The notes under the pieces were generated by a model, which was given only the letters and a program-made list of their open reading frames with translations, searched no databases and was not told where the DNA came from. Position numbers and translations under genes: made by a program. A stretch of 12,395 nucleotides of DNA from UBA5177 sp002413265 (lineage in GTDB: Bacteria; Chloroflexota; UBA5177): positions 1-12,395 of the forward strand of contig DAIORV010000065.1 of assembly GCA_036752825.1 (NCBI GenBank), in the 5' to 3' direction. This document shows positions 1 to 7,296 of the stretch, piece after piece; positions within the stretch are counted from its first letter, which is position 1, and the number at the start of each line of letters is the position of its first letter.

Positions 1-673
1 GTTTCGTCATGAGGTTGCAAACGTAGACGACCCGGCCACGCGACTTGGCGATGGCCTCCCGGATGCCTCGTACCAGGAGGTTCGGGATGATGCTGGTGTA
101 TAGGTCGCCAGGGCCGATGACGATCATATCGGCGGAGAGAAAGGCGTCGATCGCTTCCTGAGTAGCATCGCCGGGCGGATCGAGGTAGACACGTTCGATT
201 GCCACCGACTCTCGGCGCAAATCGATGGCTCTCTCTCCCTCTAAGGTGCGGCCATCCTCCAGCACGGCGTGAAGGTGGCTATTGGTGAGAGTGACGGGAA
301 GCACCTGACCCTTCACGCGCAGCAAATGAGCAGCCTCCCGTATGGCTTTGTCCATTCCGCCAGTGAGATTGTCCAGAGCAGTGAGCAGCAGATTCCCGAA
401 AGAATGTCCGGTAAGCCCCTCGCCGCGCTCGAAGCGATATTCGAAAAGCTGCCTTAGGAGCTTGCCCACCTCGTCGTCGGCGGCCAACGCGACCAGGCAG
501 CGGCGGACGTCGCCGGCGGGAAGCGTACCGAACTCGTCCCTGAGCCGCCCCGAGCTGCCGCCACTGTCGGCCATGGTGACGACGGCGCTGAGATCGACGT
601 CATGGCGCCGCAACCCGCTAAGTGCCGTGAAGAGGCCCGTACCTCCGCCGAGCAGTACGACACGTTCGGTCAC
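1..673 (-). CDS. yvcK: YvcK/CofD-like protein (gluconeogenesis factor family), 5' part
   Basis: The first 224 codons of a YvcK-family protein run off the left edge, so the C-terminus is missing. In the translation I see a nucleotide-binding GGGTGL loop (residues 9-14), DSGGSSGRLR (36-45), GHSFGNLLL (89-97), GPGDLYTSIIPNLLV (187-201) and NLMTK at the break. These are hallmark segments of this family. YvcK proteins bind UDP-sugars and are needed for normal cell-wall growth and shape on gluconeogenic carbon sources in Firmicutes and Actinobacteria; that role is family knowledge. The start is GTG at 673-671, chosen because AAGGAG lies 8 nt upstream (687-682) and the GGGTGL loop then sits at its usual N-terminal place. 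In many genomes yvcK lies between rapZ and whiA; any such neighbours would be beyond the left edge. Confidence 0.95.
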   Translation of the reverse strand, partial: MTERVVLLGGGTGLFTALSGLRRHDVDLSAVVTMADSGGSSGRLRDEFGTLPAGDVRRCLVALAADDEVGKLLRQLFEYRFERGEGLTGHSFGNLLLTALDNLTGGMDKAIREAAHLLRVKGQVLPVTLTNSHLHAVLEDGRTLEGERAIDLRRESVAIERVYLDPPGDATQEAIDAFLSADMIVIGPGDLYTSIIPNLLVRGIREAIAKSRGRVVYVCNLMTK

Positions 674-1090
674 GAGATATGCTCCTTCGTGTGTCCCGTG
701 GCCCTGCTCCGCGTTCGGGACTTGGTCATTATCGCAGCATCGAATTGAGGCGCTCGGCCTAGAAGGCCAGCTGGTCCTTACCGGGCACCTTCTACGGGCG
801 GAACTCCAGCGCTTGTACATCCAGCCGGAGGTGCCGATTCGTTGTTGTCCAGGCTGGCCATCTGTGGCTTCCCCACGAGGAAATCCTCGCCACCGCTCAC
901 AATGACGCTGCTACCAACGACACGCCGAGCGGTACGCTCCTTGGCATACTACGCTCGGTTGACCCAAGCACCGTCGCCCACGACAATCCGGCTCGATGTC
1001 TACTTTTCGTCTGTCATGCGTTCTTACTGCTATCGCCGCGGTGACCAGCTCATAGTGGCTGAAGGAAGCGCAGAATGACGGGACAACCAC
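674..1090. other. Gap between divergent yvcK and the sigma-factor gene
   Basis: This 417-bp stretch holds the control regions of two divergent genes. A GATAAT -10-like box for yvcK lies at 733-728 (minus), but no convincing -35 faces it. One plus frame is open from about 763 to 1044 and reads somewhat protein-like after 859, but it has no ATG, GTG or TTG start and resembles no family I know. I call no gene here. Confidence 0.4.
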
Positions 1091-1680
1091 ATGTACGCCG
1101 ATGACGCTTCCAGGCTACCGTTGAGCTACAGCTACGAGCCTGAGGACACCCCGGATGGGTCGACGCTTGCGGAGCGGCTTGCCACGGACCCAGAAGCCTT
1201 CAGCGATCTGTACCGACTGTACTTGGAACGCGTTTACCGCTACCTGCGTGCGCGAAGCAGCACCGAAGAAGAAGCAGCCGACCTCACCCACAGGTCTTCC
1301 TTAAGGCGCTTGACGCCATTCCGCGCTACCGCAACCGAGGTGTGCCGGTTGCCGCATGGCTGTTTCGCATCGCGCGGAACGTAGCTACGGATGCGCACCG
1401 CCGTCGCAAGCCTACTGTCGACTGGGATCACCTACCCCATGCCCTGCAGGCGGAACAAGAGCAAAGCCTGGAAGCCGAAGTGGTGAGCAGGGAATCGCTG
1501 GCGCAACTGCGCAGCCTCCTTTCACAGCTCGATCCCAGGAAGCGAGAGCTCCTGGCCTTGCGGTTCGTTGCCGAGCTCAGCGTACGTGAGATCGCAGAAG
1601 TCGTTCGCAAGAGACCCGCCGCGGTACACAAACAATTGACCCGCACTCTACAGACTCTCAAGGAGCAATACCATGACTAG
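1091..1680 (+). pseudogene. ECF-type RNA polymerase sigma factor with a one-base frameshift
   Basis: Two overlapping frames together make one sigma-70 family ECF protein of about 197 residues. The first frame (from ATG 1091) gives the start of region 2 (AFSDLYRLYLERVYRYL, then ADLT). The second frame continues as QVFLKALDAIPRYRNRG, then VAAWLFRIARN, an intact region 2. Region 4 follows (LDPRKRELLALRF, LSVREIAEVV and a recognition helix). The break is at 1289-1291, where one extra C would restore ADLTHQVFLKAL. Without it the first frame runs into a stop at 1384. No slippery heptamer is visible, so programmed -1 frameshifting looks unlikely; a natural mutation or a sequencing or assembly error fits better. 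The start ATG has only a weak ribosome site. The anti-sigma gene overlaps the end by 8 bp. ECF factors direct RNA polymerase to stress or envelope promoters and are held by the adjacent anti-sigma. Confidence 0.85.
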
Positions 1681-2821
1681 AGCGCCGCTGAAGGACCGAT
1701 TTGGCGATATCCTAGGGGACGCGCCAGGCCCTGACCTGCTCCGTCTTGTCACCGACCTCGACATGATTTCCCGAAGCGCGGTCGCACCGACGTACTTGGC
1801 TCGTCGGATCGAGCGCGCGGTCCACGCGCATGAGCGTCCGGCTGGTCGGGCGTGGGGCGCACGCGTGCGATTGCCACTGCGACTCGGTTCCATGGCCACA
1901 GCGCTAGCGCTGATTGTAGCCGTCACGGGGGCAGCGTACTCAGCGGTTCCCCTCATCGACAAGGTATTTGGACTTGACAGTGGCGCTAGCAGTATCGTCA
2001 CCAAGAACCTTGGCGAACAGGTGAACCTCAGCCGGAGCATCGCCGGGTTCACCGTGACTCTGAGCCGAGTCTACGCCGACGCCAATCGAGTGATCCTGGG
2101 TTACACCGTGGCAGGTCCTCCCGGTCGTCGAGTGTGGAACTTCTCCCTTGGGGCCAACCAGATCGAAGCCAACGGCGTCACGCTTCCAGGACATGGCGAA
2201 GTTGCTGATGGGCTTATAGCTCAGCCGAACGCTTACCTGCAGTGGTTTGATGCCTCTGCGCTCAAGGGATCCCCGCAAACCATCCAGCTCCACGTAGTGT
2301 TTCCCTGGATCGAAGCAATGGAGCAGATAGGGCCGCTGCCGAAGGACGGTCAGACACCGCCGATGCAATTCCCGCCAATGCCGAGCGTGGCGGCAGGTGC
2401 CATTGCAACCGCGGCCCCTGTGGGACAAGCGAAGAGCCCGATCCGCCTCGTCAGACTGGGTGGCCCGGTAAGATTCGATCTTTCAGTACCTTTCATTTCC
2501 GGCCGCGTCGTCGACCTGCATGAAGTGCAAACGGCGGGAGGAAGGACCGTGGCTCTGGAACGGGTGGTGGTGACGCCAACGGAAACTCGTTTGTACATGA
2601 GCGGCGCTGGGCCAGACGTGGTGGGTGCGCTGTCGGTGGATGGTTGGCAATCCGATCCCAGTTCCGTGATGCAAACCAGTTGGGCGGTAGGCGATGGCCT
2701 CACGGCCGTGAGTTACCTCGCCGCCCTGTCGGACAAGCACGGCGAGTGGACGTTCGTTGCCAGACCTGCGAGTAGCAGCACCTCGACCGGGTCATGGACA
2801 TTCCGATTCGTGCTCCCTTGA
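1673..2821 (+). CDS. Membrane-anchored anti-sigma factor-like protein (DUF4179-like)
   Basis: A 382-residue protein with a cytoplasmic N-terminus (about residues 1-70), one membrane helix (about 72-94) and a large extracytoplasmic part. Just after the helix is a segment resembling DUF4179 proteins (VFGLDSGASSIVTKNLGEQV, near residues 98-117), a family usually encoded next to ECF sigma factors. The expected role is to bind the upstream sigma factor at the membrane and release it on a signal; this is inferred from topology and position. The start ATG at 1673 lies 7 nt after AAGGAG (1660-1665) inside the end of the sigma gene, so translation is probably coupled. The gene itself is intact although the sigma gene is frameshifted. 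A Pro/Met-rich stretch (about 223-239) links two beta-rich portions. The C-terminus ends in a beta-type GSWTFRF segment. Confidence 0.75.
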   Translation: MTRAPLKDRFGDILGDAPGPDLLRLVTDLDMISRSAVAPTYLARRIERAVHAHERPAGRAWGARVRLPLRLGSMATALALIVAVTGAAYSAVPLIDKVFGLDSGASSIVTKNLGEQVNLSRSIAGFTVTLSRVYADANRVILGYTVAGPPGRRVWNFSLGANQIEANGVTLPGHGEVADGLIAQPNAYLQWFDASALKGSPQTIQLHVVFPWIEAMEQIGPLPKDGQTPPMQFPPMPSVAAGAIATAAPVGQAKSPIRLVRLGGPVRFDLSVPFISGRVVDLHEVQTAGGRTVALERVVVTPTETRLYMSGAGPDVVGALSVDGWQSDPSSVMQTSWAVGDGLTAVSYLAALSDKHGEWTFVARPASSSTSTGSWTFRFVLP

Positions 2822-2843
2822 GCCGACGAGGGTCCTCGAGAGC

Positions 2844-2870
2844 CGCGCTGCGACGAATCGTCGCCGCGCG
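2844..2870 (+). terminator. Possible terminator hairpin without U-tract
   Basis: An inverted repeat starts 23 bp after the anti-sigma stop. Five pairs (2844-2848 with 2866-2870), one T/C mismatch, then five pairs (GCGAC/GTCGC) close on a 5-base GAATC loop. No T-run follows on either strand. It lies between two convergent genes, where a terminator is expected, but it may be chance in GC-rich DNA. Confidence 0.3.
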
Positions 2871-2968
2871 CAGTTCTGGCTCGTGGCAGCAATCGAGAGT
2901 AGAGAGCATGCCACGACTACAGAACGGGATCGAGGGAGCTTCGGCACCCAACACTTCGACCAAGCAAG

Positions 2969-3772
2969 TTACGGCTTGGCTTCGAGAGACGACCGCTCCA
3001 CCGCCTTGGGCTCCGGGCGTACGGAGTCCGTGGCTGAGGTGACGCTCGTCAGGGTTGTCGCTCCCTTGGTTGCCGTCGGCATCGGCATCGGCGTCGGCGT
3101 CGGCGGCGTTGGCTTCGCCTTCACCTTAACCAGGTGGCAAACCTTGACCTTCCGCCGCTTGCCATGAACGCGCCGGTACACGTGCTTGCATCGCTTTACC
3201 GTCCGTGTCGGAACGACTATTGTCGGCGTTGCAGTGGGCGCGGCTCTGGTGAGCGTGAACGGGATCGTCGCCATGACCTGACTGTCCACGACCAGGCTGA
3301 AGGTCCAGTGGCCGATCTCCTGATCGTGGTATCCGACAATCAACAAGCCTCCGCAGTCTGTTATCGGCCCGGCCTGTCCGGGATGGGTCTCCGAGATTCC
3401 TTCTGAGTAGAGTTTGCCGCTGGGCGACAACCACTCGTTCGCGACAAAGTGTTGCCCGATAAATTGGGTGAAGACGGCTGTCCAGAAGATCGCGTGCAGG
3501 GTGTTAGGAAATGAGGGAGCGGACGGCGCCGGCGCCGGGCAGCTCGCGGGATCGGTCTGGGCAGCTGAAAGGGTAACAGTACTGAGAACGATCGGATTAA
3601 TCGGCGAGGACTGATAAGGTTGTAGTCGGCGGACGGGTGGAAGTGCAGGCGCCGTCCGGAGGATGCCCATGCCCGATGCGACGGCGCCGCCGGAGGGGGC
3701 CAAGGGCGCGGCAAAGCCTAGCACCGCGACGAGACCCAGCACAGTCAGAGCACGAGGAATTCTTCCGATCAG
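2969..3772 (-). CDS. Secreted protein with basic two-cysteine linker and Thr/Pro tail (function unknown)
   Basis: I do not recognise a named family. From CTG 3772 the protein has 267 residues. Its N-terminus has two arginines followed by a hydrophobic run (TVLGLVAVLGFAAPLA), a clear signal peptide. A compact globular part follows, containing HFVANEWLSPSGKLYSE and a beta-type GHWTFSLVVDSQVMATIPF segment. Next is a very basic stretch with two Cys 17 residues apart, which could form a disulfide, and then a PTPTPMPMPT tail encoded by near-perfect hexamer repeats. The first standard start codon is GTG 3742, but it has no ribosome site and drops the charged n-region. CTG 3772 has AAAGG 9 nt upstream (3786-3782), and a TAG at 3790-3788 closes the frame just above, so CTG is preferred. 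The gene likely acts outside the cell or at the cell surface. Confidence 0.65.
   Translation of the reverse strand: MIGRIPRALTVLGLVAVLGFAAPLAPSGGAVASGMGILRTAPALPPVRRLQPYQSSPINPIVLSTVTLSAAQTDPASCPAPAPSAPSFPNTLHAIFWTAVFTQFIGQHFVANEWLSPSGKLYSEGISETHPGQAGPITDCGGLLIVGYHDQEIGHWTFSLVVDSQVMATIPFTLTRAAPTATPTIVVPTRTVKRCKHVYRRVHGKRRKVKVCHLVKVKAKPTPPTPTPMPMPTATKGATTLTSVTSATDSVRPEPKAVERSSLEAKP
3075..3108. repeat. Hexamer simple repeat (GGCATC/GGCGTC)
   Basis: Five to six copies of GGC(A/G)TC lie in tandem inside the secreted-protein gene. On the coding strand they encode the Pro-Thr/Pro-Met tail. Such repeats can change length by slippage in multiples of six bases without breaking the frame. Confidence 0.7.
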
Positions 3773-3868
3773 GCGCTTCTTCCTTTCCTATCTCCTATTA
3801 CTGTCAAGGCGCTCGTCAGTGTCACCGATCGGGGCCTCGACTGTAAACCTACTCTCAAAAAGTCGCAG

Positions 3869-3895
3869 AAAAGGGAGCGGGCGATGCCCGCTCCC
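3869..3895 (-). terminator. Rho-independent terminator of the phosphoesterase gene
   Basis: A perfect 10-bp stem (GGGAGCGGGC / GCCCGCTCCC, 3895-3886 with 3882-3873) closes on a 3-base loop. On the minus strand it is followed by TTTT (3872-3869) and, nine bases further, TTTTT. It starts 25 bp after the phosphoesterase stop codon, so it should end that transcript and separate it from the secreted-protein gene downstream. Confidence 0.85.
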
Positions 3896-3919
3896 TCTCA
3901 CTTCACAAACCGCGGTCGC

Positions 3920-5251
3920 TCAGGGCTTGGAAATGGTGCCGAAGTAGCACTGTCCTCCGTTGTTGTCGACCTCGGTCCCGCTCTTCGTTTGCGTTATCAC
4001 TTCGTACGCGTATGTGGCGCCTGGCGAGAGACCGATGTTTCCAACGGTGCCGGGCAGGTCGTTCCCTGTCACCAGCACCGTGTGCGTGGTGGTGTTAGCA
4101 CCGAGATCGTTTGTCGCCGTTTCGACCAGGCTGCTGCACGATGGACCGAACAGCACGTATCCCTGTCCAGGGTTCATGCTGGCGAAGGTGACCGCAAAAC
4201 CGAGCGTCTGCGAGATGGGAACCGCCGCTCCGGTGGTGGCCGGCGCGATGAGATCGTTCATTGCGTTGACGCTCGGATCGCAGGTGTTGGCGAGGCACGG
4301 CAGACCAAACGCATCCTCCACCGTCCGCAGGAGAGAGTAGTGGTTGTAAGGATGCAGTGAGACGGTGTGCTGCGGGGTGCTGGTGATCACGATCGCGGGC
4401 ACCCGGCCGCCACCGTCACCCACAGGGCTGGCACAACAGCCGGTTGAGGACGCGTAACCGCGATTGGGCGTGGTCAGTCCGCTCGATTCGTTCTCGTCCC
4501 AGGTCACGATGATGACGGAATTGGTGGTCCACCCTGAAGACCCGGTGATGGTCGTGACCAGAGATTTGAGGTAGGCATCTCCCGCCTGGATCAGGGCGTG
4601 GTTCAGGGTGAAATTGGGCGGGTAGCCGCACCACGGCATCCCGTAGCTGGCGGCGGCGGGCGGAGAAACGCCGTGCATGTCATGGCATTGATCCGGTGCG
4701 ATAAAAGCGAAGCTGGGCGCGTGGCCCGAGCTCAGGTCCGTTCCCAGGGCATCGATGGGCTTGATGTTCTGCATTCGAGATGTGCTGCTCGACACGTCGG
4801 TGTAAAGCTCGAAGGGATTGTGCTTCTTCACGTACAGCCCTGAACCGGTGGCCGGGAACTGTGCCCCGGTAAACCCAACCGAAGGAAGCGCCTGCTGATA
4901 TGTTGCCCAGGTCAGACCTTTCGTCTCCAGCTGGTCGACGATGTTCTGGGCCGGAAACGTCAAGGTGGGATCGTCCTTGTGGATGCCGTAGAAGTCGCCT
5001 GAAGTCACCGCCAGGTAGTTCGGCTGGCTGGGGTGAGTCACTCCGTAGTAGTTGGCGGCAAAGCCGTAGCTCTGCGCCAGCTGGTTGATATACGGCGCGT
5101 CTGCCGTGTTACCGATCAGGTCCTCGTAGTCGGTGTTCTCCTCCATGATCACGTACACGTGATCGATCGATGGGGCAGCGACCGCGCTTACCCTTGCCGA
5201 GACTGAGAACGCGAGAGCCAGGAGCACGCACAGTGCGGTACGTAGAGACAC
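3920..5251 (-). CDS. Secreted phosphoesterase (PF04185 family, acid phosphatase/phospholipase C-like)
   Basis: A 443-residue exported enzyme of the alkaline-phosphatase-like phosphoesterase family. A signal peptide spans residues 1-26, and HVYVIMEEN follows at 31-39, whose Glu-Asn pair is a metal-binding site in this family. HPSQPNYL (73-80) carries the likely catalytic Ser75. PDQCHDMHG (186-194), TWDENE (250-255) and HPYNHYSLLRTVEDAFGL (300-317) supply further metal ligands and core motifs. Family members hydrolyse phosphomonoesters or phosphodiesters; the substrate cannot be told from sequence. From about residue 345 to the end there is an added beta-sandwich module of fibronectin type III type (LSPGATYAYEVIT), probably a surface or substrate-binding domain. 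The start is GTG 5251, with a strong GAGGAGGAGGAAA ribosome site just upstream. It has its own terminator. Confidence 0.9.
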   Translation of the reverse strand: MSLRTALCVLLALAFSVSARVSAVAAPSIDHVYVIMEENTDYEDLIGNTADAPYINQLAQSYGFAANYYGVTHPSQPNYLAVTSGDFYGIHKDDPTLTFPAQNIVDQLETKGLTWATYQQALPSVGFTGAQFPATGSGLYVKKHNPFELYTDVSSSTSRMQNIKPIDALGTDLSSGHAPSFAFIAPDQCHDMHGVSPPAAASYGMPWCGYPPNFTLNHALIQAGDAYLKSLVTTITGSSGWTTNSVIIVTWDENESSGLTTPNRGYASSTGCCASPVGDGGGRVPAIVITSTPQHTVSLHPYNHYSLLRTVEDAFGLPCLANTCDPSVNAMNDLIAPATTGAAVPISQTLGFAVTFASMNPGQGYVLFGPSCSSLVETATNDLGANTTTHTVLVTGNDLPGTVGNIGLSPGATYAYEVITQTKSGTEVDNNGGQCYFGTISKP

Positions 5252-5353
5252 GCTTTCCTCCTCCTCGATGAACCACAGGCCGTCCTGACAAACGGCTACA
5301 GACTCACTTTCGCGCTTAACTTACGAGGTGTCAAGCGTGCAGAGGCAGAAGTT

Positions 5354-6328
5354 TCAGTCCAGTACTTCGCGCACGATGTAGAGCGGCCGTGCCCGCACTT
5401 CGTCATAGATGCGGCCCAGATATTCGCCCAGAACGCCAAGGAAGATCAACTGAATGCCGCCCATCAGGAGCACCAAAATCAGCGTGGTGGCCTGGCCGAC
5501 GATGGCGTGGTTGACGATACGGAGGAGTACGGCAACCACGATGCCGAAAAGACTGACTCCAGCCAGCAGGAAGCCCAGGCTGGTTGCCAGCTGCAACGGG
5601 GCATAGCTGAAACCGGTTATCGCATCGAGCGAGAACCGTACCATCTTCACCAACGGGTACTTCGTCTCGCCCGCGTAACGCTCCTGACGTTCGTAGTGAA
5701 CCGCCTCTTGCCGAAAGCCGACCCACGCCGAGAGACCGCGCATGAAGCGATGATGCTCTCGCATGGCCACCAGAGCATCCACCACCGTTCTATCAAGGAG
5801 CCGGAAGTCGCCCGTGTCGCGCGGAATATCGACGGCCGTGATGCGGGTGATCAGGCGGTAGAAAGCGGAGGCGGTGATCAGCTTGAACCTGGTCTCCCCC
5901 GTTCGCTTGACGCGCTGCGCATACACCACCTCCGCACCCTCTTTCCACCGAGCGATCATCTTCGGAATTACCTCCGGAGGGTCTTGGAGGTCGGAGTCGA
6001 TGATGACGACGCAGCGCCCTTTGGCATGGTCGAGGCCGGCTGAGATGGCGATCTGGTGACCGAAGTTGCGGGAGAACTCGACGCATCTCACTCGCGGATC
6101 GCGCTCGTGCAACTGACGCATGACCTGGTACGAGCCGTCTCGGCTGCCGTCGTCCACCAGGACGAGCTCAAAAGAGTCCCCAACCTCTTCCATGACCTCG
6201 ACGATTCTCTGATAGAAAACCGGCAGGGTCTCGAACTCGTTGAAGACGGGCGCGACGATCGAAAAAGTAGGAGCTGAGCCGGCGTGCAGGACGGGTTTCT
6301 CCTGCGCGACTTGCGCGGGCGCGTCCAT
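5354..6328 (-). CDS. Family 2 glycosyltransferase, GtrB/DPM1-like (polyprenyl-phosphate sugar transferase)
   Basis: A 324-residue membrane enzyme that likely moves a hexose from a nucleotide sugar onto undecaprenyl phosphate at the inner face of the membrane, for later use on surface glycans. The GT2 domain starts at about residue 20 (FSIVAPVFNE). VDDGS (58-62), DSDLQDPP (111-118, the metal-binding DxD), TGDFRLLDR (172-180) and HHRFMRG (192-198) are all intact. Two membrane helices (about 248-270 and 282-306) follow, with a short GEYLGRIYDEVRARPLYIV tail, the standard GtrB/YfdH layout. The donor sugar is not predictable. ATG 6328 is the only usable start because a TAG precedes it in frame. 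It lacks a good ribosome site, but a 10-codon upstream reading frame ends on it (TAATG). Confidence 0.93.
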   Translation of the reverse strand: MDAPAQVAQEKPVLHAGSAPTFSIVAPVFNEFETLPVFYQRIVEVMEEVGDSFELVLVDDGSRDGSYQVMRQLHERDPRVRCVEFSRNFGHQIAISAGLDHAKGRCVVIIDSDLQDPPEVIPKMIARWKEGAEVVYAQRVKRTGETRFKLITASAFYRLITRITAVDIPRDTGDFRLLDRTVVDALVAMREHHRFMRGLSAWVGFRQEAVHYERQERYAGETKYPLVKMVRFSLDAITGFSYAPLQLATSLGFLLAGVSLFGIVVAVLLRIVNHAIVGQATTLILVLLMGGIQLIFLGVLGEYLGRIYDEVRARPLYIVREVLD

Positions 6329-6360
6329 TAACTACCCGTCAAGGTGTGCTTGGCGTCCAT
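6328..6360 (-). CDS. Possible 10-residue upstream leader ORF
   Basis: ATG 6360-6358 begins a reading frame of ten codons (MDAKHTLTGS) whose TAA shares its last A with the ATG of the glycosyltransferase. The first 8 bases (ATGGACGC) are the same as at the glycosyltransferase start. A CATAAT box at 6374-6369 could give a transcript starting almost at this ATG. It may feed ribosomes to the main gene by termination-reinitiation, or be chance. Confidence 0.25.
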   Translation of the reverse strand: MDAKHTLTGS

Positions 6361-6438
6361 CATCGAACATTATGCACTGGCCGGGGGCCGGCATGACGCC
6401 GCCGCGTACTTGACGCAGCGCGCTGCTGGAACTCGTCG

Positions 6439-6456
6439 GGCCCCTCTCGAGGGGCC
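6439..6456. terminator. Hairpin after the ABC permease gene, no U-tract
   Basis: A perfect inverted repeat GGCCCCT-CTCG-AGGGGCC lies 22 bp beyond the permease stop (minus direction). There is no T-run, so it is at best a weak intrinsic terminator or an RNA-protecting 3' stem. It separates the exporter operon from the glycosyltransferase. Confidence 0.4.
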
Positions 6457-6477
6457 TCACGTACTGCGGTCGGCTCG

Positions 6478-7296
6478 CTACGAGGTAACGTCTCGCGCTC
6501 TAACGAGAACCAGCGCCAAGGCCACCGGTATGGCGGTATAGAGCGCGAGGGCGAGGATACTCTCCGGAATACCGGGGGTTGCTCTGCCGCTCCGTGCGAA
6601 CTGGCGCGACAGTGTCCCCGCCGCGACCTTGAGGGGCAGCGCCCTGGTGTAGACACCCGGGAAGTGCTCGGCAATGTTCTGCCAGCGGCCCCCTAGGCCG
6701 AAGAAAATGCCGCTGATGATCAGGTCTGCGAGCGTCACGCCAATGCCCACTCCGATGCCCACGGCAGCCGACCGAAAGAGCGTGCCCGCGGCATAGGCGA
6801 CCGCGAGGTAAAAGAGCAGGACGTACCACGAGCTCAAGAACACTTTCAGCAGATCGACCAGGAAGCTGGGAGTGTAATTGGAGCCGACGAATATCTTGTT
6901 TCCGGTGAGCACAGCGACGGCAAGTGCAGCTAGAGAGCTGAAGATGACGGTGATGATCAGTGACAGCGCCACGAACAGACCCAGGATGAGGAGGCCGGCG
7001 AGGACAAACTGAATTCGGTTCGGCCTTCGACTCAAGACCATCCGAATGGTTCCCCAACCGTATTCGTTGCCGGCCCAGCTGCCGCCGAGGATCGGCCAGA
7101 GAAACGGGGAGACGAACGATGCGAAGATCATGCCGACCATCCACCCGTGTGGCATCAACAGGTCGGCGCGCTGAGTCCTGTCTGTGGCAGTCCCCCAAAA
7201 CAGCAGCCCCAGAATGATGAGCATCAGTACGAGCAAGATGCGAGGCATCCAGCGATGTCGAAGCTTGGTCCACTCGGCGGAGAGCAGCTCTCTCAT
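6478..7296 (-). CDS. ABC-2 type transporter permease
   Basis: A 272-residue integral membrane protein with six hydrophobic segments, at roughly residues 16-36, 47-73, 98-133 (long, possibly a helical hairpin), 146-172, 174-200 and 246-265. The N-terminus (LLSAEWTKLRHRWMPRILL) is typical of ABC-2 permeases of the bacitracin/lantibiotic-resistance type (BcrB/ABC2_membrane_4 style). The start ATG overlaps the ATPase stop (ATGA), so the two are made together and form one exporter, probably with two ATPase subunits and two permeases. Substrate unknown; family members export or remove antimicrobial peptides, or release peptides from the membrane. The divergent XRE-TPR regulator is its likely controller. 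Confidence 0.88.
   Translation of the reverse strand: MRELLSAEWTKLRHRWMPRILLVLMLIILGLLFWGTATDRTQRADLLMPHGWMVGMIFASFVSPFLWPILGGSWAGNEYGWGTIRMVLSRRPNRIQFVLAGLLILGLFVALSLIITVIFSSLAALAVAVLTGNKIFVGSNYTPSFLVDLLKVFLSSWYVLLFYLAVAYAAGTLFRSAAVGIGVGIGVTLADLIISGIFFGLGGRWQNIAEHFPGVYTRALPLKVAAGTLSRQFARSGRATPGIPESILALALYTAIPVALALVLVRARDVTS

Noticed and set aside
342..905. Long plus-strand reading frame opposite yvcK
   Set aside because: It is antisense to the well-supported yvcK gene; the translation is Ser/Arg/Pro-rich with no family character, a typical shadow in GC-rich DNA.
763..1044. Open plus frame in the gap before the sigma factor
   Set aside because: No start codon of any usual kind, no ribosome site and no recognised motif.
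1286..1294. Programmed -1 frameshift in the sigma-factor gene
   Set aside because: The codons ACC CAC AGG are not a slippery heptamer and no strong downstream pseudoknot or stem was noticed; a simple one-base loss explains it better.
3779..3807. TTGACA (3807-3802, minus) as promoter of the secreted protein
   Set aside because: A -10 at normal spacing would fall in the ribosome site and has no TATAAT likeness.
5312..5334. Perfect TTGACA (5334-5329, minus) upstream of the phosphoesterase as a promoter
   Set aside because: No acceptable -10 box at 16-18 bp spacing; left unannotated although a promoter is expected in this 102-bp gap.
5507..6043. Plus-strand frame antisense to the glycosyltransferase
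   Set aside because: Shadow of a gene with all GT2 motifs intact; no own ribosome site or family.
6500..7273. Second minus-strand frame inside the ABC permease
   Set aside because: His/Arg/Ser-rich translation without membrane segments; out-of-frame shadow of the permease.
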